This document shows positions 57,657-64,000 of a stretch of DNA of 64,000 nt, piece by piece. Origin of the DNA: Mycobacterium lacus (GTDB lineage: Bacteria > Actinomycetota > Actinomycetes > Mycobacteriales > Mycobacteriaceae). A program made the position numbers and the translations under genes. The notes beneath the pieces were generated by a model. It searched no databases and was not told the DNA's origin. It saw only the letters and a program-made list of their open reading frames with translations. Location of the stretch: positions 3,543,952 through 3,607,951 of the forward strand of contig NZ_AP022581.1 in NCBI RefSeq assembly GCF_010731535.1, given 5' to 3'. Each line of letters opens with the position of its first letter. The stretch's first letter is position 1.

Positions 57657-58821
57657 CGGTTTCGGCCTCGCGATAGGTTCTCGTGATACGCCCCCGAGGG
57701 CTGGTGACCACTTCGTAGTGGATGGTGCCGACCAGGTCGGCCCAATCCTGCGCGGTGGGCTCGCCGCGGGTACCGGGCCCGAACAGGATCGCCTGGTCAC
57801 CTTCAGCGACGTCGAGCGGCCCGGGACCCAGGTCGACGACGAACTGGTCCATGCAAATCCGTCCGGCGCTCCGACGTCGCCGGCCGTTGATCATCACCTC
57901 GAGGCGCCCGCCCAGCGCCCGAAACACGCCGTCCGCGTAGCCAATTGGCAGCAGAGCCACGTTCGTGTCGTGCGGCGCGATCCAGGTGTGCCCATACGAC
58001 ACGCCTTCCCCGGCGCGAATCGACTTCACCAGCGCAACAGTACATTTCAGGGTCATCGCCGGCACCAGGCCCATGTCTGCGAACTCGGCAGCGGGACTGA
58101 GCCCATACACGGCGATGCCGGGCCGCACCAGATCGAGGGTGAGGTCGGGACGGCCCAGCGTCGCCGAAGAGTTCGACAGGTGAGCCACCTCGAACCGCAC
58201 CCCCTGGTCGCGGGCCTGTGCCAGCAGGGTGGCAAACCGTTGGGCCTGAACGTCATTGATGGGATCGTGCGGCCGATCGGCGTAAACCAGGTGCGACATC
58301 AGGCCGTGCGGACGGATGGCGTCCTCGGCGACGGCCCGCCGCAACGCGGTCAGCATCGACGCGTATTGCGCCGGGCCCACACCGTTGCGGTTCAGCCCGG
58401 TGTCGACCTTGACCGTCACCGTGGCCGTGCGGCCCGTCCGGCGCACCGCGTCGAGCAGCTCGTCGAGCTGGCGCGGCGAGGACACGGCGATCTGCACGTC
58501 GCCCAGCAGCGCGGGCCCGAAGTCGATGCCGGGAGGATGCAGCCAGGCCAGCACCGGCGCGGTGATGCCGTCGGCCCGCAACGCCAGTGCCTCGTCGACG
58601 GTGGCGACACCGAGTTCGGCCGCACCGGCGGCCAACGCGGCGCGGGCCACCCGGGTGGCACCGTGGCCGTAGCCGTCGGCCTTGACGACGGCCATCACCT
58701 CCGCGCCGCCGGCGTGCTCGCGCAGCACCCGCACGTTGTGATCAATAGCACCCAGGTCAACCACGGCCTCGGCGAGGACGCCCGGGGTCAGCGATATCGG
58801 CGTAACGGCCACGGCCGCCAT
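57646..58821 (-). CDS. alr: Alanine racemase Alr
   Basis: 391 aa from the ATG at 58819-58821. Fold-type III PLP enzyme: PLP Lys in [14 protein letters not shown] near residue 43, [19 protein letters not shown], and the catalytic Tyr in EGVSYGHTW near residue 275. It makes D-alanine for peptidoglycan and is the target of cycloserine. It heads the run alr-hydrolase-tsaE-tsaB-rimI-tsaD, with overlaps or repeat-filled spacers throughout. Matches Mtb Rv3423c. Confidence 0.96.
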   Translation of the reverse strand: MAAVAVTPISLTPGVLAEAVVDLGAIDHNVRVLREHAGGAEVMAVVKADGYGHGATRVARAALAAGAAELGVATVDEALALRADGITAPVLAWLHPPGIDFGPALLGDVQIAVSSPRQLDELLDAVRRTGRTATVTVKVDTGLNRNGVGPAQYASMLTALRRAVAEDAIRPHGLMSHLVYADRPHDPINDVQAQRFATLLAQARDQGVRFEVAHLSNSSATLGRPDLTLDLVRPGIAVYGLSPAAEFADMGLVPAMTLKCTVALVKSIRAGEGVSYGHTWIAPHDTNVALLPIGYADGVFRALGGRLEVMINGRRRRSAGRICMDQFVVDLGPGPLDVAEGDQAILFGPGTRGEPTAQDWADLVGTIHYEVVTSPRGRITRTYREAETVER

Positions 58822-58850
58822 TCTCCCAGAACGTCGCTCAGAGGATCGCC

Positions 58851-58904
58851 GAGCGTAACGCAACCGCGAAAACCCGGCCCGAAAATCGCAGTGGCGTTAC
58901 GCTC
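58851..58904. terminator. Hairpin between gadB and alr
   Basis: GAGCGTAACGC (58851-58861) and GCGTTACGCTC (58894-58904) are perfect 11-base arms around a 32-base loop that itself has CGCGAAAA/GAAAATCGC character. It follows the gadB stop (58915) on the minus strand and precedes alr. Stem sequence differs from the GCGAGCAGACGC family. Confidence 0.6.
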
Positions 58905-58914
58905 GCGGCGGCGC

Positions 58915-60300
58915 CTAGTGGGCGAAGTGCTGGGCGTCGTAGTGGCCGCCCGGCTTGAGCTTGTCCAGCGCGGCCAGCGCGGTGACGGCGTCGTCGTGCA
59001 GCGCCCGCGCCAGGTCGGCCGACAACCCTTCACGGACGACGACGCGCAGCACCGAGACGTGCGTGGCGTCGTCGGGCATGGTGTAGGCGGGCACCTGCCA
59101 ACCGAAGGTCCGTAGCTCGTGGGAGACGTCGAACTCGGTGTACCCGCGGTCCTTGGCGAGCCGGAAGCTGATCACCGGGATCGCCGAGCCGTCGGAGATC
59201 AGCTCGCAATGGTCCGTCACCCGCAGCTGCTGGCCCAGCCACCGCGCGGTCTGCGACAAGGACTGCATGACCTTGGTGTAGCCGTCCCGGCCCAGCCGCA
59301 GGAAGTTGTAGTACTGACCGACGACCTGGTTGCCGGGGCGGGAGAAGTTCAGCGTGAACGTCGGCATGTCCCCACCCAGGTAGTTGACCCGGAACACCAG
59401 ATCGTCAGGCAGGTACTCGCTGCTGCGCCACACGACGAACCCGACGCCGGGATAGGTCAGCCCGTACTTGTGACCGCTGACATTGATCGACACCACCCTG
59501 GGCAGCCGGAAATCCCAGACCAGGTCGGGATGCAGGAACGGCACCACGAAGCCGCCGCTGGCGGCGTCGACGTGCACCGGAACGTCCACGCCCCCGCCGG
59601 CCGCCAGTTTGTCCAGTGCCGCGCAGATCTCGGCGATGGGATCGAGTTCGCCGGTATAGGTGGTGCCCAGGATCCCTACCACGCCGATCGTGTCCTCGTC
59701 GACGGCATCGACGACCTGTTCGGGAGTGATGACGTAGCGCCCCTCCTCCATCGGCAGATAGCGGGGCTCAACATCGAAGTATCGGCAGAACTTCTCCCAC
59801 ACCACCTGGACGCCTGCGCCCATCACCAGGTTGGGGGTGCGGCCCCGCCAACCCGGGCCGACCTTTTGCCGCCAGCGCCATTTCAAGGCCAGGCCACCGA
59901 GCATCACCGCCTCGCTGGAGCCAATGGTGGACACCCCGCAGGCGCTGTTGGGGTCGTCGTCGCGCAGGTTTTCGGCGTGGAACAGGTCGGCCACCATGCA
60001 GACGCACCGCTGCTCGATGGCCGCGGTCGCCGGGTATTCGTCCTTGTCGATCATGTTCTTGTCGAACGTCTCGGCCATCAATTTCCCGGCCTCGGGATCC
60101 ATCCAGGTGGTGACGAAGGTGGCCAGGTTCAGCCGCGAACTGCCGTCGAGCATCAGCTCGTCGTGGATGAAGCGGTAGGCGGCCTCCGGATCCATCGACT
60201 CTTCGGGCATCCGCAGCGCGGGAACCGGGGCGGTGAACAGGCGGCCGGTGTAGGCGGGGGCAATCGAATGTGCGGGCACCGACGAGTGGCTGCGCGACAC
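58915..60300 (-). CDS. gadB: Glutamate decarboxylase GadB
   Basis: 461 aa from the ATG at 60300. Fold-type I PLP decarboxylase: ATIAEQ-type N-terminal region absent, core starts RLFTAPVPALRMPEESMDPE; VSTIGSSEAVMLGGLALKWR; the PLP Lys in SINVSGHKYGLTYPG near residue 278; and RPGNQVVGQYYNFLRLG. It converts glutamate to GABA plus CO2, consuming a proton (acid tolerance, GABA shunt). The C-terminus ends GGHYDAQHFAH. A single gene with terminator-like hairpin downstream. Matches Mtb Rv3432c. Confidence 0.96.
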   Translation of the reverse strand: MSRSHSSVPAHSIAPAYTGRLFTAPVPALRMPEESMDPEAAYRFIHDELMLDGSSRLNLATFVTTWMDPEAGKLMAETFDKNMIDKDEYPATAAIEQRCVCMVADLFHAENLRDDDPNSACGVSTIGSSEAVMLGGLALKWRWRQKVGPGWRGRTPNLVMGAGVQVVWEKFCRYFDVEPRYLPMEEGRYVITPEQVVDAVDEDTIGVVGILGTTYTGELDPIAEICAALDKLAAGGGVDVPVHVDAASGGFVVPFLHPDLVWDFRLPRVVSINVSGHKYGLTYPGVGFVVWRSSEYLPDDLVFRVNYLGGDMPTFTLNFSRPGNQVVGQYYNFLRLGRDGYTKVMQSLSQTARWLGQQLRVTDHCELISDGSAIPVISFRLAKDRGYTEFDVSHELRTFGWQVPAYTMPDDATHVSVLRVVVREGLSADLARALHDDAVTALAALDKLKPGGHYDAQHFAH

Positions 60301-60334
60301 GGCGGATCCTTTCTTGGATTAGCGATAGGTCCAG

Positions 60335-61759
60335 CTATATGGCGGCCAGGGCGGCCCGGATGTGATGGAGAATTCGTGACGCCGACGTGGGCGCGTCACC
60401 CGGCCCCGGGTCCGCGGCCGACAGCGCCGCGGCGCGGGCGTGCACAAATGCCGCCGCCGCGGCCGCCTCGGCGGCCGGTAATCCCGAGGCCAACAGCGCG
60501 CCGATCATGCCCGACAGCACGTCACCGGATCCGGCGGTGGCCGCCCACGATTGCCCGGCCGGGTTCAGGTAGACCGGGCCGCCGGGCTCGGCGATGACGG
60601 TGACATTCCCCTTGAGCAGTACGGTGGCCCCGAACGCGTCGGCGAGCTTGCGGCACGCGCCGACGCGATCGTCCCCGGGTGGGGCCCCGGCCAGCCGGGC
60701 GAACTCGCCGGCGTGCGGCGTCAGCACCGTCGGCGCGTTCCGGTCGGTGACCAGCTCGGGGTGGGCCGCCAGCATGGTCAGCCCATCGGCGTCCACGAGC
60801 ACGGGGAGGTCGGTTTCCAAGGCGAACCACAGGGCCCCGGCGGCTTCGGCGTCCGAGGTGCCCAATCCCGGCCCGACGACCCAGGCCTGCACCCGTCCGG
60901 CCGCCGCGGGCGTGGTTGAGGCGATCACCTCCGGCCAACGCGCGAGCACCTCGCGAGTGGCACCGCCGGCATAGCGGACCATGCCGGAGGTGGCCGCGAC
61001 CGCCGCACCCGTGCACAGCACCGCCGCGCCAGGATAGGTCGACGAGCCGGCAAGGACGCCGGTCACCCCCTGGGTGTACTTGTCGTCGTGGGCAGCGGGC
61101 ACGGGCCAGCGTGCCGCCACATCGGCGGCCTCGAATCCGAGGATGTCGGTTCTGGGCAGGTCGAGCCCGATGTCGACGAGCCTGACCCGGCCGCAGTCGG
61201 CCAGCGCGTGCACCGGTTTGAGCCCGCCGAAGGTGACGGTCAGCGCGGCGCGCACCGCGGGGCCGGTGATAGCCCCGGTCGCGACGTCGATGCCGCTGGG
61301 GATGTCGACGGCAACCACTGGGATCGCGGCCGCATCCACAGCGGCGAACACCTCGGCCGCCGCGGGTCGCAGCGGCCCCGAACCGGAGATGCCCACCACC
61401 CCGTCGATGACGAGATCGGTTGCCGCCGAGACATTTTCGACAATACGGCCGCCGGCCTTCCGGAAGGCGGCCAGCGCCTTGGGATGGGTCCGCTCCGGGT
61501 TGAGCAGCACCGCGTCGGCCGCGGCGCCGCGACGGCGCAGGAACGTCGCCGCCCAGAGCGCGTCGCCGCCGTTGTCACCCGAGCCGACGACCGCGCACAC
61601 TCGCCGGCCGGCCACCCCGCCCGTGCGCGCGATCAGCTCTTTGCGGATCGCGGTGGCCAACCCAAACGCCGCGCGCCGCATCAGCACACCGTCGGGCAGG
61701 CTTGCCAGCAGCGGTGCCTCGGCCTCGCGGATCGCGTCTACGGAGTAGTAATGCCGCAT
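60335..61759 (-). CDS. nnr: Bifunctional NAD(P)HX epimerase/dehydratase Nnr
   Basis: 474 aa from the ATG at 61757-61759. The N-terminal epimerase (YjeF_N) has VCAVVGSGDNGGDALWAATF and DIPSGIDVATG; the C-terminal ADP-dependent dehydratase (ribokinase-like, from ~235) has VVGPGLGTSDAEAAG, VLTPHAGEFARLAG and AATAGSGDVLSGMIGALLA. It repairs hydrated NADH and NADPH. Both active-site sets look complete. Matches Mtb Rv3433c. It precedes gadB by 34 bases on the same strand. Confidence 0.95.
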   Translation of the reverse strand: MRHYYSVDAIREAEAPLLASLPDGVLMRRAAFGLATAIRKELIARTGGVAGRRVCAVVGSGDNGGDALWAATFLRRRGAAADAVLLNPERTHPKALAAFRKAGGRIVENVSAATDLVIDGVVGISGSGPLRPAAAEVFAAVDAAAIPVVAVDIPSGIDVATGAITGPAVRAALTVTFGGLKPVHALADCGRVRLVDIGLDLPRTDILGFEAADVAARWPVPAAHDDKYTQGVTGVLAGSSTYPGAAVLCTGAAVAATSGMVRYAGGATREVLARWPEVIASTTPAAAGRVQAWVVGPGLGTSDAEAAGALWFALETDLPVLVDADGLTMLAAHPELVTDRNAPTVLTPHAGEFARLAGAPPGDDRVGACRKLADAFGATVLLKGNVTVIAEPGGPVYLNPAGQSWAATAGSGDVLSGMIGALLASGLPAAEAAAAAAFVHARAAALSAADPGPGDAPTSASRILHHIRAALAAI

Positions 61760-61849
61760 CAGCCCGTCTACTCCTCTGCTCGCAGCCGATCTGTCCGCGC
61801 TCACCAAGATACGTGCCCCGGTCGAGGGGCACCGGCGCACTCGGGTCGA

Positions 61850-62551
61850 TTACCTGGCGCCGGTGCGACGGAAGCGTGCCTTCAGCTTCGCCGGATTCAC
61901 CGGTGCCCCGCCGCGCTCTAGGGCCATCCGATAGAAGGCCAGACCGATCACGAGCGCGGCAAAATGGCCGATCGCGGTGAAGCTGAGTTCGATGCGGTCC
62001 ATGGTGATCAGCGGAAAACCAAAGATGAGGAACAGCACCGCAAGATAGCCCCAGCGCCATGGCTTCGCGATGTGATAGGTCAGAACGCCCATGATGCCGA
62101 CGAGAAAGTAGCTCACCCCGATATCGTGAGCGCGCACAAACCTTTCCGACGCGTCGTGGTTTTCAATCGCCAGGTAGAGCAGACCTTCGCTGACATACGT
62201 AGCCAGAACGTGGGCGCTCAATCCCACAGCGAGCCAACGCAGATGGCCCAGCCAGTGCTCGGCCGGGGCGAGAAACAGGGTGAACAGCAGCAGGTAGGGT
62301 TCCAGGTTCTTGCCATCGATCCACAGCAGGCTGGAGAACAGCACCCCGAGCGGGTCCGTCGCCAACTCGTGGATGTTGGTGGACCGGTGCAGCAGCACCA
62401 CATGCAACTGCCGGCCCGTGAGCGTGTTCTGGACGATGGTCGTGATCGCCAACACGACCAGCCAGGTGTAGGTGAACGGCGCCCCGCTGACGAAATGCCA
62501 CACCGCGAGCGCCCAGCTTCGCAGCCGCAGCCCCACCGATGCATGTGCCAC
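61850..62551 (-). CDS. Six-helix rhomboid-like membrane protein (Rv3434c-like)
   Basis: 233 aa. About six membrane helices, e.g. TYTWLVVLAITTIVQN, PYLLLFTLFLAPAEHWLGHL, WLAVGLSAHVLATYVSEG, GVSYFLVGIMGVLTYHIA, GYLAVLFLIFGFPLITM and FAALVIGLAFYRMALE. The layout, with HRSTNIHELATDPLGVLFSS after the first helix and a His in the last-but-one segment (IGHFAAL), resembles rhomboid-like proteins, but a GxSG serine is not evident. Probably not a protease. It starts 21 bases after the glmS stop on the same strand. Confidence 0.75.
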   Translation of the reverse strand: MAHASVGLRLRSWALAVWHFVSGAPFTYTWLVVLAITTIVQNTLTGRQLHVVLLHRSTNIHELATDPLGVLFSSLLWIDGKNLEPYLLLFTLFLAPAEHWLGHLRWLAVGLSAHVLATYVSEGLLYLAIENHDASERFVRAHDIGVSYFLVGIMGVLTYHIAKPWRWGYLAVLFLIFGFPLITMDRIELSFTAIGHFAALVIGLAFYRMALERGGAPVNPAKLKARFRRTGAR

Positions 62552-62572
62552 GGCCTTAAGCGTATGCAGCGC

Positions 62573-64000
62573 TTACTCCACGGTGACGGACTTGGCCAGA
62601 TTTCGCGGCTTGTCGACATCGTAACCGCGGGCCTGCGCCACCGAAGCCGCGAATACCTGCAGCGGGATCGTCGACAGCAGCGGCTGCAAAAGTGTTGACA
62701 CCGCAGGGATTTCGATCAAGTGATCGGCGTAGGGACGCACGGTGTCGTCACCCTCTTCGGCGATCACGATGGTCACCGCGCCGCGCGTCTGGATCTCGCG
62801 GATGTTGGACAGCAGCTTCGCGTGCAACGTGGCCGACCCCTTGGGCGAGGGCATGACGACGATGACCGGCAGGTCGTCCTCGATCAGCGCGATGGGGCCA
62901 TGCTTGAGCTCGCCGGCCGCGAAGCCCTCGGCGTGCATGTAGGCCAATTCCTTGAGTTTCAGCGCGCCTTCCAGCGCCACCGGATAGCCGACGTGACGGC
63001 CCAGGAACAGCACCGTCGACGACTCGGCGAACCGGTAGGCCAGGTCGGCGACCGGACCGATCGACGCGATCACCCGGGCCACCAGGTCCGGCATCGCTGC
63101 CAGTTCGCGATACTCGCGCTGGACCTCGTCGGGGTACTTGGTGCCGCGGGCCTGCGCCAACGCCAGGCCGAGCAGGTAGTTGGCGGCGATTTGCGCCAGG
63201 AAGGTCTTCGTCGAGGCCACGCCGATCTCTGGGCCGGCGCGGGTGTAGAGCACCGCGTCGCACTCACGCGGGATCTGGGAGCCGTTGGTGTTGCAGATCG
63301 CCAGCACCTTGGCCTTCTGCTCCTTGGCGTGCCGGACCGCTTCCAGGGTGTCGGCGGTTTCACCGGACTGCGAGATGGCCACCACCAGCGTGCTGCGGTC
63401 CAGCACCGGGTCGCGATAACGAAACTCGCTCGCCAGTTCTACCTCCACCGGCAATCGTGTCCAGTGCTCGATCGCGTATTTGGCCAGCAGCCCGGAGTGA
63501 TACGCGGTACCGCAGGCGACGACGAACACCTTGTCGATCTCGCGCAGTTCCTGGTCGGAGAGCCGTTGTTCGTCGAGCACGATGCGCCCGCCGACGAAGT
63601 GCCCGAGCAGCGTGTCGGCCACCGCGGTGGGCTGCTCGGCGATCTCCTTGAGCATGAAGTACTCGTAGCCGCCCTTTTCGGCGGCGGCCAGGTCCCAGTC
63701 GATGTGAAAATGGCGGGCACTCGCGGCGTCGTCGTTGCCGTCGAAGTCGCTGATCCGGTAGCCGTCCGCGGTGATCACGACCGCCTGGTCCTGGCCGAGC
63801 TCGACCGCGTCGCGGGTGTGTTCGATGAACGCGGCCACGTCGGAGCCGACGAACATCTCGCCGTCGCCGATGCCCAGCACCAGCGGGGTGGAGCGGCGGG
63901 CGGCGACGATGGTGCCGGGCTCGTCGGCGTTGGCGAACACCAGTGTGAAGTGGCCCTCCAGTCGGCGCAGCACGGATAGCACGGAGCCAGCGAAGTCGCC
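62573..64000 (-). CDS. glmS: Glutamine-fructose-6-phosphate aminotransferase GlmS, 5' end outside the window
   Basis: The last 475 residues of a protein usually ~625 aa. Visible: the end of the glutaminase domain (LEGHFTLVFANADEPGTIVA), then two SIS sugar-isomerase domains (VVACGTAYHSGLLAKYAIEH with AISQSGETADTLEAVRHAKE, and AESSTVLFLGRHVGYPVALE) and the terminal DKPRNLAKSVTVE. The N-terminal Cys2 nucleophile is not in the window. It makes glucosamine-6-phosphate for peptidoglycan and arabinogalactan linkers. The frame is continuous to the window edge. Matches Mtb Rv3436c. Confidence 0.96.
   Translation of the reverse strand, partial: GDFAGSVLSVLRRLEGHFTLVFANADEPGTIVAARRSTPLVLGIGDGEMFVGSDVAAFIEHTRDAVELGQDQAVVITADGYRISDFDGNDDAASARHFHIDWDLAAAEKGGYEYFMLKEIAEQPTAVADTLLGHFVGGRIVLDEQRLSDQELREIDKVFVVACGTAYHSGLLAKYAIEHWTRLPVEVELASEFRYRDPVLDRSTLVVAISQSGETADTLEAVRHAKEQKAKVLAICNTNGSQIPRECDAVLYTRAGPEIGVASTKTFLAQIAANYLLGLALAQARGTKYPDEVQREYRELAAMPDLVARVIASIGPVADLAYRFAESSTVLFLGRHVGYPVALEGALKLKELAYMHAEGFAAGELKHGPIALIEDDLPVIVVMPSPKGSATLHAKLLSNIREIQTRGAVTIVIAEEGDDTVRPYADHLIEIPAVSTLLQPLLSTIPLQVFAASVAQARGYDVDKPRNLAKSVTVE

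Overview
The window is chromosomal DNA of a slow-growing Mycobacterium that is not M. tuberculosis itself. Support comes from the very high G+C with mycobacterial codon use, a PE_PGRS gene, WhiB3, SigD/RsdA, GroEL1 with a His-rich tail, CmaA1, DnaE2/ImuA'/ImuB and a conservon. From recalled gene order, the backbone follows M. tuberculosis (Mtb) Rv3353c to Rv3436c with insertions and deletions. No tRNA, rRNA, insertion sequence, prophage or CRISPR array was seen.

Layout. 1-6.6 kb: partial berberine-bridge-type oxidoreductase, small secreted DUF732 protein, DUF3017 protein, folD, OYE-like flavoenzyme, a full-length FHA-FHA-ABC exporter and an orphan FHA protein. 6.6-11.3 kb: a conservon (sensor kinase, roadblock, DUF742, small GTPase) ending in a frameshifted mfpA. 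11.5-15 kb: trmL-like methyltransferase, FAD monooxygenase, nitroreductase and a truncated Rv3369-like gene. 15-21 kb: SOS-controlled dnaE2, a WS/DGAT-like acyltransferase and otsB2. 21-29.8 kb: PE_PGRS gene with an in-frame stop, vapBC, htdY, lpqD, acrA1, cmaA1, iunH. 29.9-35.4 kb: imuA'-imuB with a LexA box, a divergent exported protein, frameshifted guaA, phytoene synthase. 35.6-42.9 kb: methyltransferase, two TetR regulators with clear operators and divergent targets, HAD mutase plus GH65 phosphorylase, and a nine-unit tandem repeat. 42.9-51.3 kb: choD, guaB3, guaB2, DUF5319 gene, rsdA-sigD, Rv3415c-like gene, whiB3. 51.4-64 kb: groES-groEL1 with CIRCE, the tsaD-rimI-tsaB-tsaE t6A operon joined to an alpha/beta hydrolase and alr, then gadB, nnr, a rhomboid-like membrane protein and partial glmS.

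Functional themes. The error-prone translesion system (DnaE2, ImuA', ImuB) is complete, with a LexA box at each promoter. guaA, guaB2 and guaB3 cover GMP synthesis. Disaccharide metabolism is represented by OtsB2 and by the GH65/HAD pair. Four t6A-modification or acetylation genes are overlapped or joined by intercistronic repeats.

Two non-coding families organise the window. The first is a set of long palindromes with stem GCGAGCAGACGCAAAA at gene 3' ends, probably bidirectional terminators. The second is a MIRU-like family (GACGATGC, GC-rich hairpin, GAGGAG) that sits on stop codons, is expanded to nine copies at 40.8-41.3 kb, and appears to supply a ribosome binding site inside the tsa operon.

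Caution. Single-base frameshifts in guaA (normally essential) and mfpA, two of three in G runs, suggest either sequence errors or real decay. Start codons were chosen from ribosome-binding sites and recalled family lengths and are provisional.
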